Below, one piece after another: positions 1 through 6,327 of a DNA stretch of 7,036 nucleotides. Position 1 is the stretch's first letter; every line of letters starts with the position of its first letter. This DNA comes from JBGSKY01 sp041740995 (GTDB lineage Bacteria > Planctomycetota > Planctomycetia > Pirellulales > Pirellulaceae): NCBI GenBank assembly GCA_041740995.1, contig JBGSKY010000012.1:1-7036 (forward strand), in the 5' to 3' direction. The notes beneath the pieces were generated by a model that did no database searches, was not told where the DNA came from, and saw nothing but the letters and a program-made list of their open reading frames with translations. A program made the translations under genes and the position numbers.

Positions 1-226
1 ATCCGATTGGCCGCCAAACGATCGATCCGCAAACGCAAGAAGCCATCCAACCCCGGATCACCGCCCAGTTCGCCGACAGGAATGCTACGTCGTGTGCTTC
101 GTTACGAAGTCAATCGCGAGAGGCAGGAAGCGAGTCCGCAAACGCACCTCCTGAGCGAAAAGCTTGCCGCCTTCACACCGGAGACTGAAAACAGGGTATT
201 GTTAATTCGGTGGGCCGTAGGTCCGC

Positions 227-255
227 TTGTTCTGACGACTGAGCAAATGTATACT
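227..255 (+). promoter_or_regulatory. Candidate sigma-70-type promoter for the five-gene operon
   Basis: A TATACT hexamer at 250-255 matches the -10 consensus at five of six positions. It lies exactly 17 bases downstream of TTGTTC at 227-232, which keeps the TTG core of a -35 box. The expected start site near 262 would leave a leader of about 40 bases before the ATG at 302. This is the only promoter-like pair I noticed ahead of the tightly coupled genes. It is a consensus match only, and AT-rich DNA can produce such matches by chance. Confidence 0.4.
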
Positions 256-257
256 TT

Positions 258-273
258 TTTGCAAAAATGCAAA
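258..273. promoter_or_regulatory. 16-bp inverted repeat over the predicted start site, possible operator
   Basis: TTTGCA at 258-263 and TGCAAA at 268-273 form a perfect 6-bp inverted repeat around a 4-base AAAA spacer. An overlapping perfect 12-bp palindrome, TTTTTGCAAAAA, lies at 256-267. Both begin just after the candidate -10 box and cover the predicted transcription start, the usual position for a repressor operator. No regulator gene is visible in the window. The short A/T-rich arms mean chance cannot be excluded. Confidence 0.3.
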
Positions 274-301
274 CAATCAACTGCGTGATCTTTATCCGAC
301 T

Positions 302-1474
302 ATGCCAGCAGCCGAAAACGACAAATCGCCTATTGACGTTGAGCGTTTTGTCACGGCCATGCAGAAACCGAATTTCGACGCGGAGTTGTTCTTCCCCATT
401 GACCGATCAGCTTGGGTTGGCAACCAGTATCAGCTCGATGAGTCGGCGCGGAAGAAGGTCGTCAAGAATAGCGGTGTTCGATTTCAGGACACTACGTCAG
501 AGGATGACGCTTCACGTGCTCGCGATCAAGTGCAATGGGACATGTCGCATGTGGTTTCGTCGCTAATTCAGCTTCGAACTTCGCCGGGAATGGAGAGCGT
601 GATCGTTTCTCGCGACTTCGTTCGCTCAAGAGATCAGAACAAGGTTGATCGAATCAAGTTCGGCCTCGCGTCCAATAAAAAATTCAACGACGATAGTACG
701 GCGGCAAAAGCAACTCATGCGAACTTCGTCAAAGTAATCCAAAAGTCCGGGTTTCGAGTTGAACATCCCAAGCAATTCGATTCTTCGACTGGAATGAGTG
801 GTTTGCTCGCTTGGGCAAAAGAACTTTCGCTCAAAAAGAAGTGGCGACCGCCTTGGTGGTGGTTTTTGATTCCACTTTTATTCATGCTTTTATGGCTGCG
901 AGGTTGTGATTCAGAGGAAGAGTTCATTGGAATTACCGTTGAGACGAAGAGCTTGGTTATCATTATCGACCAGAGCAGTAGCATGGCCCCGTACATGCAA
1001 CAGGTGCGTGATGAAGCAAAGCAATTGTTGTCGAGATGGGAGAACACCTACACGTCTCACTACATCAATGTGATCGCGTACAACGACAACGCTACCAGTG
1101 CACTGGGAGATCTTCAGGTAGTCGATCAAAAAACCGCCGATCAACTCAACAACTTTTTAGATACGCTTCAGATGAGCGGTGGCACGAAGCTCGAATCGGC
1201 CATTGATGTCGCATCGGAAGAAATTTCTCGTCACGACCGACCCGTTACCGCAATTGTGCTCACCGATGGTGAGGATACCAGCATCGGCTCGATGCTTCAG
1301 AAAATACAAACAGTGAAAGACAAATTTAATGGCGTTGATGTGACGGTAAAGACTTGCACCCCAAGATTGTTCAATGGTGGCGATCCATCGCCGGTAACCA
1401 CAGCGGAGAGTGGATTGAAGGATTTCGCAATGCAGTTTGGCGGTAGTTTCGGTTCAGAAGGGGGCACACCATGA
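302..1474 (+). CDS. Membrane-anchored von Willebrand factor A (VWA) domain protein
   Basis: This 390-residue protein has three parts. Residues 1-180 are soluble and unrecognised. A single hydrophobic helix lies at about 184-200 (PPWWWFLIPLLFMLLWL). A VWA domain spans about 216-390. All metal-ion-dependent adhesion site (MIDAS) elements are present: DxSxS as D223-Q-S225-S-S227, then T295 in SGGTKLESA, then D322 in VLTDGEDT. The site should therefore bind Mg2+ or a similar ion and a partner carboxylate. KKK precedes the helix and DSEEE follows it, so the positive-inside rule puts residues 1-180 in the cytoplasm and the VWA domain outside. The start is the ATG at 302, which has no clear Shine-Dalgarno; the frame is open upstream to 236 and CTG 281 is an alternative. 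The stop overlaps the start of the GTPase gene by four bases (ATGA), so it belongs to the same operon. VWA domains usually mediate protein assembly or ligand binding; the ligand is unknown. Confidence 0.88.
   Translation: MPAAENDKSPIDVERFVTAMQKPNFDAELFFPIDRSAWVGNQYQLDESARKKVVKNSGVRFQDTTSEDDASRARDQVQWDMSHVVSSLIQLRTSPGMESVIVSRDFVRSRDQNKVDRIKFGLASNKKFNDDSTAAKATHANFVKVIQKSGFRVEHPKQFDSSTGMSGLLAWAKELSLKKKWRPPWWWFLIPLLFMLLWLRGCDSEEEFIGITVETKSLVIIIDQSSSMAPYMQQVRDEAKQLLSRWENTYTSHYINVIAYNDNATSALGDLQVVDQKTADQLNNFLDTLQMSGGTKLESAIDVASEEISRHDRPVTAIVLTDGEDTSIGSMLQKIQTVKDKFNGVDVTVKTCTPRLFNGGDPSPVTTAESGLKDFAMQFGGSFGSEGGTP
1459..1464 (+). promoter_or_regulatory. Ribosome binding site of the GTPase gene
   Basis: AGGGGG lies 6 bases before the ATG at 1471, inside the last codons of the VWA gene. 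With the four-base ATGA overlap, it supports this ATG as the start and translational coupling with the gene before it. Confidence 0.6.
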
Positions 1475-3579
1475 CGCAAGCTGAGACCAGGAAGGCAAAC
1501 GCAACACAGGAAGACGTCGTCAAGCAGATCAACGAGGTGTTGAAACGCTTTCGATCCGTCGTCGATTACTTGCAGAAACAAGAGACGATTCCGAGCTTTC
1601 GCACACTTTGCCAAACCACTCCGGTCGTGAAAGAGGCTTTTGACCGGACGGTAGCTGCGAGATGTAATTCGCGGGTCGAGCAATGGTGTGACGGACGAAT
1701 TAATTGCGCGATCATCGGATCAAGTGGTAACGGCAAGACCACCATGTTGGACGAGATGTTTCCTGGCTTGTCAGAGCGAGGATTGTTGGTTACCGAGGTG
1801 ACGGACACCACTTCCCAGGCATTACATATTAGTTTTTCCGAAAACCAAGACGAACGCAATGAAGTCGTAGTCAATTCTTGGAGCCACGCGCAGATGGTTT
1901 CACTGATGGAAGACGACGACGTGAAGCGGCAAAACGATACCGATGGCATTAACATTGAATATCTTGCCGATCGAGTCGTCGTTGATGGTGGAGCTGCAAA
2001 GTTACGAGATGTTCAGTCGTTCAAGTTTCCCCTACGAACTGAACTCCGCCCATTCCCAGCCAGCTACCGAGTCCCTCACACACAATTAAATGACAAAAGA
2101 TTTTTAGTTGCCCTTACGACGAAGCAATTGTCAGCCCAGATTGACCGTGGTTCACTGATTAGCTTTGACGGCAATGCGTACAACGCCTTGCAATTGCGTG
2201 CCGTCGTAAAGGAAGTGCGACTGAAAGATGGCTACAAGAACATCTTGAAATGGAGCAAGCGAACGCCGCAGGAAGCGATTCGGCTTCAATTCGTCGACAC
2301 GCCTGGAATATCAGTTCAAGGTAGCGAGAAGGACGAAGTGCTTCGTCACTTCTTAGGCAAAAAGAGCAATCACATTGCTTTACAAATGTGGCTGAATGAC
2401 GAGCTTGATATCGTCGTTCACTTGGTACTTTGCGGACGCAATTCAGACTTCGCAGAATTGTGGCGTACGCTGGAAGCCCATTGCGAACCCGGGCAAATGG
2501 ATGATCTATCAGAGAGGTTGGTGCTGGCTGTCAATGGTATGAACAGGTACTTCAGCGATAAGAATTTGATTAACAAGTATGAATCGCCAGACCAATCGGT
2601 GTCAGGCGGCGATCACTTCGCCATAACGATTGAAGACAACATTCTTCAAAAGATGAGTCCACGAGGTCGAATCAAACCTGCGGAAATTTGTTTCTTCGAC
2701 TCCAAGTCAATCGTTGAAGCCGATAAACGACAGCCCTACGCCGACTACTATCGCTCTTGCCAAGCAATAATGCAGAGCTGGACGGAACCCAGCGGCGTTG
2801 GATATGGGACGCTTTCCCGACTTGGAATTCTTGATGGATTCAAAGAGAACATCGCAGCCCTCGTCGACCCAGAAGATCGAGGCCAAGGGTACTTGGTTCG
2901 AAAACTATTCGACTTGGTCGATCGGCGCGGACCGTATCTGCTCGTCAAAAAATTCTTAGTGCGCACAAAGGTTTTTACTGAAGTTGAAAACTTACTTGAG
3001 GCAATCAACACCTATTACGACGAACTGGGATCGCTCAATCGGCGAGCGGTACTGGATGCTTTGTTAAGTTGCTTGCAGTTCATTGACCTTGATGATCCGC
3101 GGTCACTTGAGAGCTTCATTGGCGACAAGATTGATCAGGCGGTGGATTGCATAGACTTTTCTGGTGCAGATCAGCGGCTGGACACATGGGGTGCGGAAGC
3201 ATTCCGTAAGATGACAAACTTGCTTAAACGAGAAATCATCGCTTCAAGCAACCCGCTCCCAGATATCGCGATCGAGTTTGAGCGGCACTTTGACGCTCAG
3301 GTTCCGAACTGGTCGTCGCGGTGGGGCTATGATGGTTTGCGAATCCCAGTGCCCAGCGTCAATTCCCCGAACTCCGCCGACCTATTGCGATACTGTCTCA
3401 AGTTACATGCACGGGAAATAATGCTTCGATTGATGGCTGAGCAAGAATCGACGGGCGATTCAGCAGGTTTCGAGCAAAGCCCTGAAGACCGGAAGCGGAT
3501 TCTGCAAATCATCACTTGGCTCAAAGAGGCAAGATCAATGACGAAGACATTGTGCGCTTCACATGGAGTAAGTCTATGA
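1471..3579 (+). CDS. Large GTPase-like P-loop protein, dynamin-like / SrfC-like
   Basis: This 702-residue protein carries a GTPase-type nucleotide site. The Walker A/G1 loop is GSSGNGKTT at residues 83-91, and the G3 motif DTPG is at 276-279, following hydrophobic LQFV. Threonines at 111-114 (TDTT) are candidates for G2. The expected G4 position after a hydrophobic strand reads NGMN (355-358) instead of [NT]KxD, and DSKS (410-413) after FF sits where G5 would be. About 185 residues separate G1 from G3, far more than in small GTPases and suggestive of a dynamin-like or SrfC-type insert. Residues 440-702 are mostly helical-looking and could be a stalk or assembly region. No membrane helix is seen, so it is presumably cytoplasmic. 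The gene sits between the VWA gene and the SrfB-like gene with ATGA overlaps on both sides. In enterobacterial srfABC loci the partner of SrfB is SrfC, a P-loop protein of similar size, so a distant SrfC relationship is likely but unproven. A nucleotide-binding role is well supported; GTP preference is uncertain because of G4. Confidence 0.85.
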   Translation: MTQAETRKANATQEDVVKQINEVLKRFRSVVDYLQKQETIPSFRTLCQTTPVVKEAFDRTVAARCNSRVEQWCDGRINCAIIGSSGNGKTTMLDEMFPGLSERGLLVTEVTDTTSQALHISFSENQDERNEVVVNSWSHAQMVSLMEDDDVKRQNDTDGINIEYLADRVVVDGGAAKLRDVQSFKFPLRTELRPFPASYRVPHTQLNDKRFLVALTTKQLSAQIDRGSLISFDGNAYNALQLRAVVKEVRLKDGYKNILKWSKRTPQEAIRLQFVDTPGISVQGSEKDEVLRHFLGKKSNHIALQMWLNDELDIVVHLVLCGRNSDFAELWRTLEAHCEPGQMDDLSERLVLAVNGMNRYFSDKNLINKYESPDQSVSGGDHFAITIEDNILQKMSPRGRIKPAEICFFDSKSIVEADKRQPYADYYRSCQAIMQSWTEPSGVGYGTLSRLGILDGFKENIAALVDPEDRGQGYLVRKLFDLVDRRGPYLLVKKFLVRTKVFTEVENLLEAINTYYDELGSLNRRAVLDALLSCLQFIDLDDPRSLESFIGDKIDQAVDCIDFSGADQRLDTWGAEAFRKMTNLLKREIIASSNPLPDIAIEFERHFDAQVPNWSSRWGYDGLRIPVPSVNSPNSADLLRYCLKLHAREIMLRLMAEQESTGDSAGFEQSPEDRKRILQIITWLKEARSMTKTLCASHGVSL
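3565..3568 (+). promoter_or_regulatory. Ribosome binding site that fixes the SrfB-like start
   Basis: GGAG lies 7 bases before the ATG at 3576, inside the end of the GTPase gene. It favours this ATG over an in-frame TTG 60 bases upstream, which would create a 64-base overlap with the GTPase gene. Confidence 0.65.
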
Positions 3580-6011
3580 CCAAGAATCAGACTTCAGTGA
3601 GCAATGTTTACCAACTGATCGTGCTGCCCAAGACAGGAACGCAGATTTGCCGTGGATTCCCGCTACCTCCTGCGATGCAAGGGCAATACGCGCAACTCAG
3701 CCAGACAATCGAAAAATTGGCGAAGGCGCAGGCTGAACATGAAATCGTCGGTTTAGTAGAAGAACATGCCGCTTGCGATCGAAAGATTACTCACACACCG
3801 TGGGTCGCCATTGACGTTCAGGACTACATATTCTTTCGACTAACCCAAGTCGGAAATGAGACCCAACTCGATCTGATCGTCGACACCATGTCCGGTGCAG
3901 GGGCGATGGCGCTGAATAAGGTTCCGATTTCTCTGCAGAAAGGTATTCCCAAACTTGGCAAAGCGTTTGGCACGAACTTTCATTTAGCTGATGTGTTTGT
4001 CGAGGAGCACTTGAAAGCACGCAACGAGATTGGAAGTCTGATTGTCGATTTCGGAAATAGCGGCACTGCGTTCGTCTTTTCGCGTGAAGGTGCCGGTCCA
4101 CGCGAAGCGAGATTGATCGAGACGAACAATCCGTTTGACCCAGATTATCAGTCTCGACCAGAAGGCGAAAGCAATATTCTGAAGTCGAACATGATCGTGT
4201 TGCGAGCTGGTAACGGCGAGACTGAAAATCCCTGGATTGTGCTTGGGACTCGTGCCGAGGAGCTGATCCAACAAGCCCCCCTCGCGACGTATCTTTACGC
4301 GCCCAAAAAGTATGTACGTTATTGGCCCGAGCATCTCAAAGCCGAAGAGCCGACGATGCCCTTCCAAGGGTTGCTCGGACAACGAGACCGTCTTCGTCCT
4401 GTTCTAGACTTCGTGCGAATTACTTTGGAACAGATGTTTCAGTATGCGTTAGCCGCAATCACAAATCCACTTAACACCTCTCATATCCCTGAATTCTATC
4501 CCCAAATTGCTCGGGTCATGCTGACCTATCCGTTGACTTGGCGAAAGGTCGACCAAGAGCTATTTCGTGATTTAGTTGAGCGAATTTCGCGTCAGCTTTT
4601 TGTTCACGAAGACCGTACTAAATCTCAGTTTACCGTTGAGCTAATTTGTAGCGAGCCAATGGCAGTTGCGGCGTTCGTACTTTGGGAAAATTTCTTTCAC
4701 TTCGATACGCACAATCTCAGGATGGCCGCCAGCACGTTGGGAAACACCGACGGAAATGACGAGATCCGCATGCTCGTCGTCGATATCGGCGGTGGTTCGA
4801 CTGATATCGCTTGCATCGACATAAAATGGGGAATTCGTGAAGAAGATGAGTCGGTCGACGTTACTTTCAAAATGATCGAGTCAATGCGGTTTAATCGAGC
4901 GGGAGATCGGCTCTCGCATTTGATTGCAACAGCAGTTAAACAATTCCTGAAACAAAAGTACTCCATCAACGAACCATTGTCCTTCAAGCAACCTTCTCGA
5001 AATGCTGCTTTCACCCGCAACAATAAACGAAAAGCCGTTTCGTTCATCGCCGAACTTGTTGAGAAGGCTAAGGTAGCTTTGTCGAGCGATGACGGAACCT
5101 GGAAACTAGAACCGAGGGATGAACATGAGTTGCTCCGGCCGTTTGAGCCGCTTGTGGGTGTCATCGGAGAAGACAAGTTGATCCAGGCTCCGTTCTTGAA
5201 GATTGATCACGGTACTCTCGAGCAATGGGTGCAAGGTGATCGACAGTCATTAGAAACTAACGGTGAACCGGGTTTCATGGACATATTTTTGTACTTAGAC
5301 GAACTTCAGAGGAGCCTGAAAGCAAAAGATCGAGCTCCTCATGTCGTTGTCTTGAGTGGTCGTTCAACTCGGATGCCGTTTATTCGGTATCAAACAGCCA
5401 AGCATCTTGGTTTACCGCTGCATCGAGTCCGCACCCTTTCGGAAATTCTTCCTGAAAGTTTGAAACTGCATAACCACGAGAACATGGACAAGCTTGCTGT
5501 TGTTTTAGGTGCGCAGCGGTTTCGATTCGGGGACCACATAAGATTTGTGGCACTGGAGGATGAACCAATATTCAACCGTTTTATCGGGACGGTGCGAGAG
5601 ACGCCCAATGGATTGAAACTCAATCGCGTCCACGTTCAACCAGGTGATTCGCGTCCTCGGACAATCACTATATCGGTCGATCCCGAAAAGGCAGTTCGTA
5701 TCGGCCATGCGTTCCGCCAAGACGGCGTGGCACAGGTCATCGCCAACTTGTCAAATAAATCACGCAACCAACGCCACGAAGTGAAGATCAAGCTTCTTGA
5801 CGATTTTTCGGTCGAGATGAGGGCGCACGAAGACATTCTGCTTGCTGAATGGGTACCGGGAGGAAATGACATAATCGTTGATAACTTCAATGACACTGGG
5901 GATATTGACCGCGAACCTGAAGATTTCATGACCCGAATCATCACCCGAAACCAGTCCGCGTGGCTTCGATCGGAAGTTGATTCGAAAGCTGAAGAAGGAG
6001 ATTGGGAATGA
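3576..6011 (+). CDS. SrfB-family Hsp70/actin-like ATPase
   Basis: This 811-residue protein has the full set of Hsp70/actin-fold ATPase signatures. Phosphate loop 1 is DFGNSGT at 158-164, phosphate loop 2 is DIGGGSTD at 403-410, the adenosine motif is VVLSGRSTRMP at 591-601, and a connect-2-like LAVVLGAQRF is at 640-649. Between them, APKKYVRYW (242-250), VMLTYPLTWRK (314-324) and MRFNRAGDRL (437-446) correspond in order and character to conserved stretches I know from the SrfB 'virulence factor' family. So do the roughly 150-residue N-terminal domain ahead of loop 1 and the GR pair in the adenosine motif. Enterobacterial SrfB is near 1000 residues, so this version is shorter. There is no recognisable Hsp70 substrate-binding domain; residues 650-811 are a separate, unassigned tail. 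No membrane helix or signal peptide is visible, so it is presumably cytoplasmic. It overlaps both neighbours by ATGA. ATP binding is well supported; the cellular target is unknown. A more general Hsp70-like protein outside SrfB is the main alternative. Confidence 0.88.
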   Translation: MTKNQTSVSNVYQLIVLPKTGTQICRGFPLPPAMQGQYAQLSQTIEKLAKAQAEHEIVGLVEEHAACDRKITHTPWVAIDVQDYIFFRLTQVGNETQLDLIVDTMSGAGAMALNKVPISLQKGIPKLGKAFGTNFHLADVFVEEHLKARNEIGSLIVDFGNSGTAFVFSREGAGPREARLIETNNPFDPDYQSRPEGESNILKSNMIVLRAGNGETENPWIVLGTRAEELIQQAPLATYLYAPKKYVRYWPEHLKAEEPTMPFQGLLGQRDRLRPVLDFVRITLEQMFQYALAAITNPLNTSHIPEFYPQIARVMLTYPLTWRKVDQELFRDLVERISRQLFVHEDRTKSQFTVELICSEPMAVAAFVLWENFFHFDTHNLRMAASTLGNTDGNDEIRMLVVDIGGGSTDIACIDIKWGIREEDESVDVTFKMIESMRFNRAGDRLSHLIATAVKQFLKQKYSINEPLSFKQPSRNAAFTRNNKRKAVSFIAELVEKAKVALSSDDGTWKLEPRDEHELLRPFEPLVGVIGEDKLIQAPFLKIDHGTLEQWVQGDRQSLETNGEPGFMDIFLYLDELQRSLKAKDRAPHVVVLSGRSTRMPFIRYQTAKHLGLPLHRVRTLSEILPESLKLHNHENMDKLAVVLGAQRFRFGDHIRFVALEDEPIFNRFIGTVRETPNGLKLNRVHVQPGDSRPRTITISVDPEKAVRIGHAFRQDGVAQVIANLSNKSRNQRHEVKIKLLDDFSVEMRAHEDILLAEWVPGGNDIIVDNFNDTGDIDREPEDFMTRIITRNQSAWLRSEVDSKAEEGDWE
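5995..6000 (+). promoter_or_regulatory. Strong ribosome binding site of the small coiled-coil gene
   Basis: AAGGAG ends 7 bases before the ATG at 6008 and lies within the last codons of the SrfB-like gene. It selects ATG 6008 over the in-frame TTG at 6002 and is the best Shine-Dalgarno match in the operon, suggesting that the small protein is made in good amount. Confidence 0.7.
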
Positions 6012-6316
6012 ACACCAAATGGTTGCTCGTCTTAATTGCACTGCTGGCCCTAATCTCTACGCTGTCGTCTACTGCCGCGTTGGTTCTGGTGATGAAGGAA
6101 AAGAGTGACGTAAAGCAACTTCACGAGAAGTTGATCGCAATTGAGGCTGAATCGGCAAATTTAAGTGGACCCATGCAGCAGCAGAATAGCGAAGCCGAAC
6201 AACTCGCGGCAACGTTGAACCTTATTTTTCAAAGGCTCAACGCTCACGAGCAGTCACTTGATAATTCAGTTCGCGAACTCTCCGAACGCCTGACTCCCCG
6301 TTCTCCGAATAATTGA
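6008..6316 (+). CDS. Small single-pass membrane protein with coiled coil
   Basis: This is a 102-residue protein of unknown family. Residues 5-29 form one hydrophobic helix (WLLVLIALLALISTL, then a Ser/Thr/Ala-rich half ending LVLVM). Two amphipathic segments follow. Residues 35-52 have V35, L38, L42, I45 and L52 at heptad-like spacing. Residues 66-95 have L66, L70, I73, L77, L84, V88, L91 and L95, an almost perfect a/d heptad pattern broken only at 80/81. A Gly-Pro at 54-55 separates them, and a short TPRSPNN tail ends the protein. It probably forms a membrane-tethered coiled-coil oligomer or a docking rod for the other products. Lysines on both sides of the helix leave the topology open. Its start overlaps the SrfB-like stop by four bases with a strong ribosome site. 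The first helix could be an uncleaved signal anchor; no lipobox or clear cleavage site is seen. Confidence 0.75.
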   Translation: MNTKWLLVLIALLALISTLSSTAALVLVMKEKSDVKQLHEKLIAIEAESANLSGPMQQQNSEAEQLAATLNLIFQRLNAHEQSLDNSVRELSERLTPRSPNN

Positions 6317-6318
6317 GG
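6315..6318 (+). promoter_or_regulatory. Ribosome binding site favouring the GTG start at 6328
   Basis: GAGG, followed by CGG, lies 9 bases before GTG 6328 and overlaps the stop codon of the preceding gene. The alternative in-frame TTG at 6313 sits on top of this site and has no Shine-Dalgarno of its own. Confidence 0.5.
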
Positions 6319-6327
6319 CGGACAAAC

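Larger units (their letters stand above)
1..288 (+). other. Ambiguous upstream coding remnant, possibly frame-shifted
   Basis: I do not recognise a gene here. Two plus-strand frames are open. The frame beginning at base 3 runs in from the window edge to a TGA at 186-188; its first 26 or so codons read like natural protein (PIGRQTIDPQTQEAI, then QPRITAQFADR), but the rest turns Ser/Arg/Pro-rich. The frame beginning at base 1 reads as basic, proline-rich, unconvincing sequence up to about base 80. It then becomes natural-looking from an ATG at 82 (MLRRVLRYEVNRERQEA) to a TGA at 286-288, giving 68 residues from that ATG. The apparent change of coding frame near bases 78-85 could mean a frameshifted or decayed gene end, the true end of one gene followed by a small one, or chance. 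The last codons overlap the promoter-like and palindromic DNA at 227-273, which argues that they are not under protein constraint. No domain is visible in either reading. Confidence 0.3.

Noticed and set aside
3516..3575. Longer start (TTG 3516) for the SrfB-like gene
   Set aside because: It would overlap the GTPase gene by 64 bases without a ribosome site, while ATG 3576 has GGAG at the right distance and the ATGA overlap seen at the other junctions.
302..3579. A VWA-MoxR type ternary conflict system
   Set aside because: A VWA protein is present, but there is no MoxR-type AAA+ ATPase (the P-loop protein has a GTPase DTPG motif) and no effector or protease domain.
715..5944. Many minus-strand open frames of 60-160 codons under the large genes
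   Set aside because: They lie wholly opposite genes with strong motifs, read as Ser/Arg/Cys-rich sequence, and show no domains; they are shadows of the plus-strand genes.
6313..6327. TTG start at 6313 for the last gene
   Set aside because: It lies on top of the stop codon and GAGG site, with no ribosome site before it; GTG 6328 is well placed 9 bases after GAGG.
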